Position numbers and translations under genes: made by a program. Of a stretch of DNA of 64,000 nucleotides, positions 40,500 through 48,351 are shown piece by piece; positions within the stretch are counted from its first letter, which is position 1, and each line of letters opens with the position of its first letter. The stretch lies in contig NZ_SSDJ01000081.1 of assembly GCF_004794465.1 (NCBI RefSeq), positions 1 through 64,000 of the forward strand, given 5' to 3'. Source of the DNA: Microbacterium sp. K24. GTDB taxonomy: Bacteria > Actinomycetota > Actinomycetes > Actinomycetales > Microbacteriaceae. Under the pieces are notes generated by a model, which saw only the letters and a program-made list of their open reading frames with translations, was not told the origin of the DNA and did no database searches.

Positions 40500-40539
40500 A
40501 GATTGTGTTGACGTCAACATGTCGACGTCAACACAATCT
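40500..40539. promoter_or_regulatory. Tandem LacI-type operators before the GH30-GH43 gene
   Basis: Two adjacent 14-base near-palindromes, tgttgacgtcaaca (40506-40519) and tgtcgacgtcaaca (40520-40533), differ at one base. The outer sequence forms a perfect 16-base inverted repeat (40500-40515 with 40524-40539, 8-base centre). Even-length palindromes with a central CG are typical of LacI/GalR-family regulators. No lacI-like gene is in the window, so the regulator would be encoded elsewhere. Confidence 0.75.
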
Positions 40540-40579
40540 AGCGGATGACGTTCCTCCCGACAAGGGCAGAGCGGGCAAC

Positions 40580-40585
40580 TAGGCT
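40580..40585 (+). promoter_or_regulatory. -10 box of dcd, leaderless start
   Basis: TAGGCT ends 6 bases before the GTG start of dcd and no ribosome site is present, fitting a leaderless transcript. The -35 is not clear. Confidence 0.45.
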
Positions 40586-40591
40586 GAACCC

Positions 40592-41197
40592 GTGCTTCTC
40601 AGCGATCGCGACATCAGGGCAGAACTCGCATCGGGCCGCGTCGGCCTGCAACCGCACGAGCCGGAGATGATCCAGCCGTCGAGCATCGACGTGCGCCTCG
40701 ATCGGTACTTCCGTCTCTTCGACAATCACAAGTACCCGTTCATCGATCCCGCCGAGGATCAGCCCGAGCTCACGCGTCTCATCGAGGTGAAGCCGGACGA
40801 GCCGTTCATCCTGCACCCGGGTGAGTTCGCGCTCGGAGCCACGTACGAACAGGTCACGCTTCCCGACGATGTCGCCGCGCGCCTCGAGGGCAAGTCGTCG
40901 CTCGGCCGCCTCGGTCTCATCACGCACTCGACGGCCGGATTCATCGACCCCGGATTCACCGGGCACGTGACCCTCGAGCTCGCGAACGTGGCGACCCTGC
41001 CGATCAAGCTCTGGCCCGGGATGAAGATCGGGCAGCTCTGCTTCTTCCGCCTCACCTCGCCGGCCGAGAACCCCTACGGTTCCGGCCCCTACGGCAACAG
41101 GTACCAGGGGCAGCGCGGGCCGACGGCATCCCGCTCCTTCCAGAATTTCCATCGCACGGATGTCGGCGTGACCGACATCGGAGCAGTAGGGGGCTGA
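40592..41197 (+). CDS. dcd: dCTP deaminase
   Basis: The 201-residue protein belongs to the dUTPase/dCTP deaminase trimer family: [42 protein letters not shown] with the phosphate-binding Ser/Arg, and [20 protein letters not shown] with the catalytic Glu129. It converts dCTP to dUTP for thymidylate synthesis; several actinobacterial forms are bifunctional and go on to dUMP, and this sequence is of the same length class. GTG start, preceded by a -10 box only 6 bases away. A proline-rich membrane protein gene follows after one base. Confidence 0.95.
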   Translation: MLLSDRDIRAELASGRVGLQPHEPEMIQPSSIDVRLDRYFRLFDNHKYPFIDPAEDQPELTRLIEVKPDEPFILHPGEFALGATYEQVTLPDDVAARLEGKSSLGRLGLITHSTAGFIDPGFTGHVTLELANVATLPIKLWPGMKIGQLCFFRLTSPAENPYGSGPYGNRYQGQRGPTASRSFQNFHRTDVGVTDIGAVGG

Positions 41198-41198
41198 C

Positions 41199-41654
41199 AT
41201 GAGTGACGGCAGCGGCACGACTCCGGACGAACCGGTCACCCCGGAAGAGCCGGCGATCGCGCCCGCGGATGTCGTCATCCCGCCGCCTCCGCCCGAGATC
41301 CCGATCCCCGAGGGGCTGCTGAACCCGCCGCCGGCGGAGAGCTCCGTGCCGGACGCGGTGATCCCGCCGGCTCCGGTCGAGGCTCGCCTCCGCTCGGCAG
41401 AACGCCCGCGCCCGGCGATCCTCGACGGCGACCAGCCGGCCGCCGTCGCCGACGACTGGTCGAAGCCGTCGGTCGCACCCGAGGTGCCGACATCCGGCGG
41501 CTACCGCGGGCTGACCGTCGCGATCTTCGCGTTCCTGTTCCTGCTGCTCGTGGTCGCGGTCGTGCTGCTGGTGTATCTGCTGAGCACGGGGAGCTTCCCG
41601 TTCCCGGTGTCGGACGCCGCGGTCGTGCCGATCGGCCTCACGCCGCTGTTCTGA
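41199..41654 (+). CDS. Proline-rich single-pass membrane protein, unknown function
   Basis: The 151-residue protein has a long acidic, Pro-rich N-terminal part (about 1-100, with VIPPPPPEIPIPEG and repeated PP-A/V pairs), one strong membrane helix (LTVAIFAFLFLLLVVAVVLL, about 104-123) and a short hydrophobic end. No domain is recognised. It starts two bases after the dcd stop. Its last 17 bases overlap the end of the convergent hydrolase gene. Confidence 0.65.
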   Translation: MSDGSGTTPDEPVTPEEPAIAPADVVIPPPPPEIPIPEGLLNPPPAESSVPDAVIPPAPVEARLRSAERPRPAILDGDQPAAVADDWSKPSVAPEVPTSGGYRGLTVAIFAFLFLLLVVAVVLLVYLLSTGSFPFPVSDAAVVPIGLTPLF

Positions 41655-42591
41655 CGTCGGCCTTCGATCCGGGTTCCGCCCGGGGCTCCGTCTGCGCCGG
41701 GCGGGGTCGGGGCGCACCCGTGCCGAGCGCATCGACGGCCGCGGGGCCGCCGGTCGCCATCGCGACGACCGCGTCGAGCGTGGCATCCGCCGACAGCACG
41801 GTCGTGTGACCGAAGCCGTCGGTGCGGATCAGGCGTGAGCGCGCGCCGTGCGCGGCGTGGAGGCGCAGCGAGTCGGCATCCGGCATCCGACGATCGTTGC
41901 GATCGTGCACGACCAGCAACGACGACTCGTCGGGAAGCGGATGCTGCGCCGCATCGGACAGGGCCCCGGCCGTGGTCTCCTCCACGCCGAACCGTCGGCG
42001 GAACCGCATCTTCATGTGCTCCGCCGTCGCCCGGTCGACCCGGAACTCCCGCACGAACTCGTCGATGAAGGCGTCGGGGCCCGCACCGCCGGCGATGGCG
42101 ACCACCGCCGGTGCCGGCACGCTCGATCGCGCGGCGGCGAGAGCGGCGAGGGCGCCGAAGGAGTGACTCACGATCGCCGTGAACGGCCCGTGGATCGTCT
42201 GCAGCTCCTCGGCCAGCGCCACCCAGTCGCGCACGTCGGTGCGGCGGCCCTTCGATGCGCCGTGGGCGGGCGCGTCGAACGTGACCACGCGGAATCCCTC
42301 GAACACGAGCTCTCGCACGAGAGGCGCGAACTGCGAGGCGCGGCCGCGCCAGCCATGCAGCAGCAGCACGGTGCGCGGCCCGGTGCCCCATTCGTAGCCG
42401 ACGACCTCGAGGCCACGGACGGTGAGGCGACGGTGTCGGGCCTCGCTGTGGGTGGTGGCGTCCCAGTCGCGCACGCGCATCCGAGGGCCGGTCGTGAAGA
42501 AGGTGCGGAGCGCGAACGCGCCGGCGAGAGCGGGGGACACCGCGGCGGTGGCGCGGATGCCGCGGGCGACGAGTGCGGGCAGGGACGACAT
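41638..42591 (-). CDS. Alpha/beta hydrolase
   Basis: The 317-residue protein has the oxyanion motif LLLHGWRGRASQFAP, the strand VVTFDAPAHGASKG, a nucleophile elbow SHSFGA with Ser, an acid in VVHDRNDRRMP and His in DGFGHTTVL. It is a lipase/esterase-like enzyme with a hydrophobic N-terminus that may associate with the membrane; the Pro/Ala-rich C-terminal tail looks disordered. A gaaggag ribosome site precedes the ATG. It is divergent from a TetR gene whose operators cover the shared promoter region. Confidence 0.85.
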   Translation of the reverse strand: MSSLPALVARGIRATAAVSPALAGAFALRTFFTTGPRMRVRDWDATTHSEARHRRLTVRGLEVVGYEWGTGPRTVLLLHGWRGRASQFAPLVRELVFEGFRVVTFDAPAHGASKGRRTDVRDWVALAEELQTIHGPFTAIVSHSFGALAALAAARSSVPAPAVVAIAGGAGPDAFIDEFVREFRVDRATAEHMKMRFRRRFGVEETTAGALSDAAQHPLPDESSLLVVHDRNDRRMPDADSLRLHAAHGARSRLIRTDGFGHTTVLSADATLDAVVAMATGGPAAVDALGTGAPRPRPAQTEPRAEPGSKADVRTAA

Positions 42592-42612
42592 GGATTCTCC
42601 TTCGCCGAAACA

Positions 42613-42658
42613 ATACGAACGATCATACGTATAGTAGGCGAACGATCGTTCGTATACT
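42613..42658. promoter_or_regulatory. Paired TetR-type operators and -10 box
   Basis: A perfect 14-base palindrome, cgaacgatcgttcg (42639-42652), directly abuts a TATACT -10 box (42653-42658) for the TetR gene. A degenerate second copy lies at 42613-42632 (starts atacgaacgatc, ends tacgtat), nearer the hydrolase gene. The TetR start follows 6 bases after the -10. Confidence 0.7.
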
Positions 42659-42664
42659 AGGGGG

Positions 42665-43312
42665 ATGTCGGATCATGCAGTTCTGGACGGTCGGAGGGCT
42701 CGCGGCGATGCCTCGCGCCGCGTCGTGCTGCAGAGCGCGACCGACCTGGCGTCGGTCGACGGCCTCGACGGATTGACCATCGGGCGCCTCTCGGAGGCGT
42801 CGGGCTACAGCAAGAGCAGCATCGCCACGCTCTTCCAGAGCAAGGAAGGGCTGCAGCTCGCGACGGTCGCGGCGGCCCGCGAGATCTTCGTGGCGCAGAT
42901 CGTCGAACCGGCGCGGTCGGAGCCGCGTGGGGTCCGACGCCTGGCGGCGCTGATGCGCAACGGCCTCATCTACTCGCGCGACCGCGTCTTCAGCGGCGGA
43001 TGCTTCTTCGCCGCGACTGCAGCCGATGTCGACTCGAAGCCCGGTCCGGTGAGCGACGCCGTGCGCGCAGGGCTGTCTGACTGGTACGACTACGTCGGGA
43101 TGCAGATCCGCTATGCGGTCGAGGCCGGCGAGCTCGAGGTCGACGACATCGAGGTGCTCGCTTTCGAGCTGATCGCCCTCGACGACCAGGCGAATTCGCG
43201 CTCGCTGCTCATGCGCGACGAGCGCCCGTACGAACTGGCGGCCGCCGCCATGCGCGGACGGCTGCGTGCGGCCGGCGCCGATGAGGACGCCGTCGCTCTT
43301 CTGGAGCTATGA
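42665..43312 (+). CDS. TetR-family transcriptional repressor
   Basis: The 215-residue protein has an N-terminal helix-turn-helix (LTIGRLSEASGYSKSSIATLF, about 37-57, then QSKEGLQLATV) and a ligand domain with GGCFFAATAADVDSKPGPVSD and WYDYVGMQI, as in the TetR C-terminal family 16-type regulators. It should repress itself and the divergent alpha/beta hydrolase through the paired palindromes. The ligand is unknown. Confidence 0.88.
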   Translation: MSDHAVLDGRRARGDASRRVVLQSATDLASVDGLDGLTIGRLSEASGYSKSSIATLFQSKEGLQLATVAAAREIFVAQIVEPARSEPRGVRRLAALMRNGLIYSRDRVFSGGCFFAATAADVDSKPGPVSDAVRAGLSDWYDYVGMQIRYAVEAGELEVDDIEVLAFELIALDDQANSRSLLMRDERPYELAAAAMRGRLRAAGADEDAVALLEL

Positions 43313-43373
43313 CGAGACGCCCCACCCGACAGTGCGTCGGATGAGGTGTCTCGATGTCTCCTGAGCCTGGAGA

Positions 43374-44144
43374 TCAGGCGTCGCGACCCCGGCTATAGCC
43401 GGCGTCGAAGCCGCGCTCGTAGGCGTTCTGCACGAACCGTGCAGCGCGGTGCGGGCCGTGGCCGCGGCGACCGTGGTCTCCGCGCTCACCGTGCTCGCCC
43501 TCGCGGAAGCCCGGGTGGCCGTGGTGGCCCCGCCCGCGCTCGCCGTGGCGGCACTCGTCCTCGCGCTGGTCGGCGTCATGGCCGAAGCCGTGACCCGGAC
43601 CGAAGCCGCGTCCCGGACCGAAGCCCGGGCCGAAGCCGCGACCGAACGGACGGCCGAAGCGGCCGGGGAAGCCGCGGCCCTCGCCGCGCCCGCCGAAGCC
43701 GTGGCGGCGTCCGCGGGGGAGAGGGGTCTCCTCATCCCAGCCGAACGCCCGGGCGATCTTCTCGAGCGAGGCGAGCGTGGTGGCCATCTCCTCGTCGGAG
43801 ACGGCATCGGAGACCTTGGCCCGGATGCCGTCGACGACGGCTCCGAGACGCTCCTTGGCCGCGCGGCCCTCGTCGGTGAGCGTCCAGCCGTCGCCCTCGG
43901 CGACGATCCAGCCTCGTTCGACCAGACGGCGCAGCTTGTGACCGTGCAGGTTGTGCCCGTTCAGCGGTCGATCCGCCGGAACGGTTCCGTCGATGACGTT
44001 GAGGATCCGCCAGTCGCGGCGGCTCGCCAGCTCGGCCTCGAAGGCCGTGGCGAACTCCGCCGCCATCAGACGGTCGGCAGCCTTCAGCCAGTAGCCGAAG
44101 GGGCGGGAGGTGTTCTCTGAGTTCTGTGAATCAGTGGTGTTCAT
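43374..44144 (-). CDS. Winged-helix regulator with Gly/His-rich tail
   Basis: The 256-residue protein has an N-terminal MarR/PadR-like winged-helix domain (about 15-105: FGYWLKAADRLMAAEFATAF, NGHNLHGHKLRRLVERGWI, WTLTDEGRAAKERLG). The tail (about 140-240) is very rich in Gly, His, Arg and Phe, with GPGFGPGRGFGPGHGFGHD and RGHHGHPGFREGEHGERGDH runs and one Cys. Such tails bind transition metals in several regulators (for example YqjI). An aagga ribosome site precedes the ATG. Divergent from a second Gly/His-rich regulator and next to a CDF transporter. Metal sensing is inferred. Confidence 0.75.
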   Translation of the reverse strand: MNTTDSQNSENTSRPFGYWLKAADRLMAAEFATAFEAELASRRDWRILNVIDGTVPADRPLNGHNLHGHKLRRLVERGWIVAEGDGWTLTDEGRAAKERLGAVVDGIRAKVSDAVSDEEMATTLASLEKIARAFGWDEETPLPRGRRHGFGGRGEGRGFPGRFGRPFGRGFGPGFGPGRGFGPGHGFGHDADQREDECRHGERGRGHHGHPGFREGEHGERGDHGRRGHGPHRAARFVQNAYERGFDAGYSRGRDA

Positions 44145-44249
44145 GGGAAGTCCTTAGATGTCAGTGTGCATGTGGTTGTCACATGTCATGTATATGTAGT
44201 GTGACATGCACCACAGATCCATGTCAAGTCGCATGTAAAATGAATTCTC
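44145..44249. promoter_or_regulatory. AT-rich divergent promoter region with repeated atgtca/tgacat half-sites
   Basis: The 105-base spacer is far lower in GC than its surroundings. It has tgtcaca (44177-44183) facing tgtgaca (44200-44206), several extra copies of catgtca or gcatgt, and TAAAAT at 44236-44241 followed by the GTG start at 44250. It is a likely shared operator zone for the two divergent regulators. Confidence 0.6.
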
Positions 44250-44807
44250 GTGACGACCGAACCGAACGATCCCGCCGAAGCCATCGCCCAGGCCCTCTCG
44301 CGCCTGCGCGGACGCCGGTTCGGCGGCGGCCCCGGCGGCCGAGGCCATGGCGGGCCGCACGGCTGGCCCGGCGGCCCCCATGGTGATCCCGGTGAACACG
44401 GCGGCGGTCCCTTCGGCCACCGCGGGCATCCCGGGATGCCGCCGTGGATGTCCGACCCCTCCGGCCGCATGGGTGGCCCGGCCCGGATGCGGATGCTGGA
44501 GGCGCTGGCCACGGCATCCACTCCGCTGAGCGTCAGCGCTCTCGGTGAGGCGATCGGCGTCGATCAGCCCCGCGCGTCACGGCTCGTGCAGCAGGGGGTC
44601 GAGCGGGGGTTCGTGCGCCGCGAGGCCGACCCCGACGACGCGCGCCGCACGCGCATCGCGCTCACCGACGAGGGGCGGCGGATCGCCCGCGGCATGCGCG
44701 GTGAGCGGCGCGAGATGCTCGCCGGCGCGCTGGCCGCCTTCACCGATGAGGAGCGCACCGAGCTCGCCCGGCTGCTGAACAAGCTCGCCGACAACTGGCA
44801 GCGATAG
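44250..44807 (+). CDS. MarR-family regulator with Gly/His-rich N-terminal segment
   Basis: The 185-residue protein has a Gly/His/Pro-rich stretch at about 23-70 (GGGPGGRGHGGPHGWPGG, then HGGGPFGHRGHPG), followed by a MarR winged helix (MRMLEALATASTPLSVSALGEAI, QPRASRLVQQGVERGFVRRE, DARRTRIALTDEGRRIA) and a C-terminal dimer helix. The GTG start has no ribosome site and lies 8 bases after a TAAAAT box, suggesting a leaderless message. The His-rich part is on the opposite side of the wing domain from that of its divergent neighbour. The CDF transporter gene is convergent, 19 bases beyond its end. Confidence 0.8.
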   Translation: MTTEPNDPAEAIAQALSRLRGRRFGGGPGGRGHGGPHGWPGGPHGDPGEHGGGPFGHRGHPGMPPWMSDPSGRMGGPARMRMLEALATASTPLSVSALGEAIGVDQPRASRLVQQGVERGFVRREADPDDARRTRIALTDEGRRIARGMRGERREMLAGALAAFTDEERTELARLLNKLADNWQR

Positions 44808-44826
44808 GGCGGCTGCGGCCGCCCGC

Positions 44827-45744
44827 CTATGAGGCGGCGAACTCCAGTGACGGCTCGTCGTCGACCGAGAGCGACAGCACCACGGTCTCGACCGCTTCGT
44901 GTGCCTCGATCTGCTGCTCCACATCGCGCAGGCGGCGGGCGACGTCATGCTCGAGCGCATCGCCCGCGAGGTCGACCTCGGCGACGATGAACAGCCGGTT
45001 CGGTCCGACGTACTCGATGTGGAGGTACGTCACCCGTTCGATCTGGGGCAGGGCGAGCAGCGCAGTCCCGACACGCGCACGCAGCTTCGGCGCCGCCGTC
45101 GTGCCCACCAGGAAGTCGATGTTCCGACGGATGAGGATGATCGCGACCACCGCGAGCAGGATGCCGACGAGGATCGAGCCCACGGCATCCCAGGCGGCGG
45201 CGCCGGTGATCTGGTGGAGCAGGATCGCGCCACCGGCGATCACGAGGCCGATGAGAGCGGCGGCATCCTCGAAGAACACGGCGCGCAGCGTGGTGTCGCT
45301 CGTCTCCAGCACGAAGTCCCACGTCGACGACCCGCGCTCCTTCGCCAGCCGCCGCGATTTCACCATCGCCTGCGTGAACGACGCGCCCTCCAGGACGAAC
45401 GCGATGCCGAGCACGATGTACGCGATGAGCGGGCTCTCGACCGGGCCCGTCTCCGACAGCTCCTGGATGCCGTGCATGATCGACACGATCGCTCCGGCCG
45501 TGAAGATGCCGAACGCCGCGATCAGCGACCACACGAACGCGTTACGGCCGTACCCCAGCGGGTGCCGGGCGTCCTTCGTGCGCGCCCCGCGGCGGTCGGC
45601 GATCAGCAGGAAGATCTCGTTGCCGGCATCCGCCCACGAGTGCGCCGCCTCGGCGACCATCGACGCCGACGACGTGATGACGGCAGCGACCGTCTTCGCG
45701 ATCGCGACCAGGATGTTGGCGAGGAAGGCGATGATCACGGTCAC
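44827..45744 (-). CDS. Cation diffusion facilitator (CDF) transporter
   Basis: The 305-residue protein has six membrane helices and the CDF metal site: SASMVAEAAHSWADAGNE in helix 2 with His35 and Asp39, and FFEDAAALIGLVIAGG in helix 5 carrying the acidic residues. The C-terminal cytoplasmic domain (VTYLHIEYVGPNRLFIVAEVDLAG) has the usual ferredoxin-like fold pattern. CDF proteins export Zn, Co, Ni, Fe or Mn by proton exchange. The subgroup with AEAAHSWADAGNEIF resembles the ZnT9-like branch. GTG start. Convergent with the His-rich MarR gene; downstream of the UMF1 transporter. Confidence 0.88.
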   Translation of the reverse strand: MTVIIAFLANILVAIAKTVAAVITSSASMVAEAAHSWADAGNEIFLLIADRRGARTKDARHPLGYGRNAFVWSLIAAFGIFTAGAIVSIMHGIQELSETGPVESPLIAYIVLGIAFVLEGASFTQAMVKSRRLAKERGSSTWDFVLETSDTTLRAVFFEDAAALIGLVIAGGAILLHQITGAAAWDAVGSILVGILLAVVAIILIRRNIDFLVGTTAAPKLRARVGTALLALPQIERVTYLHIEYVGPNRLFIVAEVDLAGDALEHDVARRLRDVEQQIEAHEAVETVVLSLSVDDEPSLEFAAS

Positions 45745-45762
45745 GCGGTCAGGCTACTCCCG

Positions 45763-47169
45763 TCAGCGCGGCGCCTTCACCGGGAGGAGCAGCAGGAACC
45801 CGGCGATCAGCACGAGCACGATGCCGAGGATGCCGAAGGCGGTCTGGCTCGTCGCCACGATGAGGATGGTCCAGGCGCCCGAGGCGATCCAGCTGGCCGC
45901 GCGACCGGTCGTGGCGTAGAGGCCGAAGATCTCGCCTTCGCGGCCGGCCGGGGTGACCCGGGCGAGGAACGAGCGCGCCGCCGCCTGCGCCGGGCCGACG
46001 AAGGCGCACAGGATGAGCCCGCCGATCCAGAACACGATCGCCCCGCCGTCGCGAAGGAAGAACACCGCGAGGCCCGCGACGACCATCGATCCGATCGAGG
46101 CGAGGATGATGCGCTTCGGTCCGAGGCGGTCGTCGAGGCGTCCGGCGAGGATCGTGGAGACGCCGGCGATGAGGTTCGCGGCGATGCCGAAGATGATGAT
46201 CTCCTGGGTCTCGAAGCCGAAGACCGCGGTGCCGATGATGGCTCCGAACGCGAACACCCCGCCGAGGCCGTCGCGGAACACCGCGCTCGAGAGCAGGTAC
46301 CAGAACGTCGGGCGGGTCTCGGGGTCGCGGTACAGGCCGGCGACGTCTTTCACGAGCAGGCCGTATGAGCGGAAGAAGCCGACCTTGCGCTCGGGGCGAC
46401 CGAGCGAGGGCTCCGGCACGTTCAGGAAGATCGGGATGCTGAAGATGATGGTCCAGACCGCGCACCCGACCGCGATCAGGCGGTAGGCGAGACCGTTGTC
46501 GGTCGACATGCCGAACCAGTCGAACGTGTCGAGCACCACCACGATCACGAGGGCGAGGATGCCGCCGATGTAGCCGAAGCCCCACCCGAGGCCCGAGATG
46601 CGGCCGACGTTCTTCGGATTCGCGATGCCGATGAGCATGGCGTTCGAGTTCACGGCCGCGATCTCACCGAAGACCGATCCGGCCGAGACGAGTGCCACGC
46701 CGAGCCAGAACAGGCTGGGGGTCGGCTCGACGAACCACAGCCCGAGCATGCAGAACACCAGGGCGCCGGTGCCGATCCCGAGCCAGAGCTTCTGCCGTCC
46801 GGCGGCATCCGCCTGCTGGCCGAGCACCGGGGCGAGGAGCAGGATGCCGAAGGCGGCGATCGTCGAACCCAGCCCGAGTCCCGAGGCGAGGTCGGCCTCG
46901 GCGGCCATCCGCACAGGGTCGGAGGAGTCGAGTGCCGCGATGTCGGCGGGGAGGAAGCCCTCGCCGACCAGGTACAGCGCCGTGAACACGAAGGTGAGGA
47001 TCACGGTGTTGAAGGGCTGCGTCGCCCAGTCCCACAGCGCCCAGGAGTAGACCTGCTTCTTCGGGGCGGGCGTCTCGCCGCGCAGGTCGAGCCCGATCAC
47101 GCCGACGGCTCCGCTGTTCGCGGTCGCTGTGGGCTCGGGTGTGACCGGGCGAGGTTCGGGTTCGCTCAT
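45763..47169 (-). CDS. MFS transporter, UMF1/Atg22-like
   Basis: The 468-residue protein has twelve membrane segments and the UMF1-family start YSWALWDWATQPFNTVILTFVF split by a loop, then ADAAGRQKLWL, GEIAAVNSNAMLIGIA and GRISGLGWGFGYIGG. Atg22 releases amino acids from yeast vacuoles; bacterial members are uncharacterised carriers. The 30-residue N-terminus is Pro/Glu/Thr-rich. It lies between the Lrp regulator and the CDF gene on the same strand. Confidence 0.85.
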   Translation of the reverse strand: MSEPEPRPVTPEPTATANSGAVGVIGLDLRGETPAPKKQVYSWALWDWATQPFNTVILTFVFTALYLVGEGFLPADIAALDSSDPVRMAAEADLASGLGLGSTIAAFGILLLAPVLGQQADAAGRQKLWLGIGTGALVFCMLGLWFVEPTPSLFWLGVALVSAGSVFGEIAAVNSNAMLIGIANPKNVGRISGLGWGFGYIGGILALVIVVVLDTFDWFGMSTDNGLAYRLIAVGCAVWTIIFSIPIFLNVPEPSLGRPERKVGFFRSYGLLVKDVAGLYRDPETRPTFWYLLSSAVFRDGLGGVFAFGAIIGTAVFGFETQEIIIFGIAANLIAGVSTILAGRLDDRLGPKRIILASIGSMVVAGLAVFFLRDGGAIVFWIGGLILCAFVGPAQAAARSFLARVTPAGREGEIFGLYATTGRAASWIASGAWTILIVATSQTAFGILGIVLVLIAGFLLLLPVKAPR

Positions 47170-47232
47170 GCTCGAAGTCTGGCGCTGCCCGGTGAACGGG
47201 GGGTGACGGCGCGCCGTGACGGTGCTCTCGCC

Positions 47233-48129
47233 TCACTCCGTGCGCAGCGGCCGGAGCGTGCGGGCGTAGTCCTCCTTCAGTACCGCCAGGTGCAGCCAGG
47301 CCTCGATGCGCGTGACTCCCGGGAGGGCGCGCAGGCGCTCGAGGCTCGCGTACAGCGCACCGGCCGACGGCTCGACGAGCGTCGCGACCGCGTCGAACCG
47401 GCCGAGGGTGCGCGCCGCGAAGTCGACGCCACGTCCGCGCCGCAGCTCGTCGATCACCGCTTCGTCGTCGTCACCGAGGATCATGCCGACGCCCATCGAG
47501 AGCTGCCGATGCGCGAGCCCGCGGGCCTCGACCGCGCTGATCTTGATGACCCCGCCGTCGATGAGCCGCTGCACCCGGGTGGCGACAGCCGAGGGGGAGA
47601 GTCGCACCTCTTCGCCGAGCGCACGGAAGCTGCGACGCCCGTCGGTCTGCAGCTGCTCGATCAGCGCCTCGTCGATCGCGTCGAGCGTCACGCCGCCGTG
47701 GTACTCCGAGACGAAGAATCCCTTGATCACCGTCGAGTAGATGATCGTGCTGATGTCGAGCACGCCCGAGATCGCACGGATCTGCGCGAGCAGGTCGTGC
47801 AGCTCCGACATCGACCCGACGCGGATCTCGGTGACGACGTCGTGCGAGCCGCCGACGGCCGACACCAGCACGGTCTCGCTCATGTCCCGCAGATGCTCGG
47901 CGACCAGCTCGACGGCGCCGTCGGTGCGGATCGAGACGTGGGCGAGCACGTGCTGCCCGAGGAACACCGGGTCGACGGCCGCGACGACTCGCACCGTGCG
48001 GTCCTCCAGCATGGCCTTGAGCCGGGCAGCGACCGCGGCGCGCGACTGACCGAGGCGGAGAGACAGGGAGCGGATGCTGGCGCGCCCGTCCACCTGCAGT
48101 GCGCGGATCAGTTCGGCGTCGAAATCCAT
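47233..48129 (-). CDS. Tandem Lrp/AsnC-family regulator
   Basis: The 298-residue protein contains two complete AsnC units: helix-turn-helix 1 (DAELIRALQVDGRASIRSLS, LGQSRAAVAARLKAMLE) plus ligand domain 1, then helix-turn-helix 2 (IDEALIEQLQTDGRRSFRAL, RLSPSAVATRVQRLIDGG) plus ligand domain 2. Normal Lrp proteins are about 150 residues, so this is a fused dimer. ATG at 48129 chosen; a GTG at 48150 is possible. Divergent from the MHS-amidohydrolase-decarboxylase-ureohydrolase operon, probably sensing an amino acid such as arginine or a breakdown product. Confidence 0.85.
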   Translation of the reverse strand: MDFDAELIRALQVDGRASIRSLSLRLGQSRAAVAARLKAMLEDRTVRVVAAVDPVFLGQHVLAHVSIRTDGAVELVAEHLRDMSETVLVSAVGGSHDVVTEIRVGSMSELHDLLAQIRAISGVLDISTIIYSTVIKGFFVSEYHGGVTLDAIDEALIEQLQTDGRRSFRALGEEVRLSPSAVATRVQRLIDGGVIKISAVEARGLAHRQLSMGVGMILGDDDEAVIDELRRGRGVDFAARTLGRFDAVATLVEPSAGALYASLERLRALPGVTRIEAWLHLAVLKEDYARTLRPLRTE

Positions 48130-48244
48130 GGCATCCGTCCGATTCGTCACTTTCCCGGGAACGCTCGCACTCGCGAGCACATCCTCAGCATACGAAGACA
48201 CACGACCGGCGGGAAGACGACATCTGCATCGCCATCCGTTCATT

Positions 48245-48274
48245 ACTCCAGTGAATGACTCCTTCCGCTGGAGT
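48245..48274. promoter_or_regulatory. Inverted repeat actccag-N16-ctggagt (Lrp site candidate)
   Basis: The 7-base arms lie at 48245-48251 and 48268-48274, ending 7 bases before the -35 box of the divergent operon, in an AT-richer stretch. Position suits activation or autoregulation by the tandem Lrp protein. Confidence 0.5.
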
Positions 48275-48281
48275 TCTGCCC

Positions 48282-48310
48282 TTGTCTGCGGCTCGTCGCG
48301 GTCGTAGCAT
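48282..48310 (+). promoter_or_regulatory. Promoter of the MHS-amidohydrolase operon
   Basis: TTGTCT (48282-48287) and TAGCAT (48305-48310) are separated by 17 bases. The ATG is 42 bases downstream and has an aaaggag ribosome site, so this transcript has a leader. Confidence 0.6.
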
Positions 48311-48351
48311 CCTCCGGTACCCGACATCTTCCGCAAAGGAGCGGCCCACCC

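Noticed and set aside
36225..40511. A 1428-codon open frame on the plus strand opposite the GH30-GH43 gene
   Set aside because: Its product is Arg/Val/Gly-rich with no domain, and it mirrors a clear enzyme. High third-position GC keeps antisense frames open.
40488..40520. Earlier in-frame ATG for the GH30-GH43 protein
   Set aside because: It lies inside the tandem operator, and the signal peptide reads naturally from the ATG at 40487.
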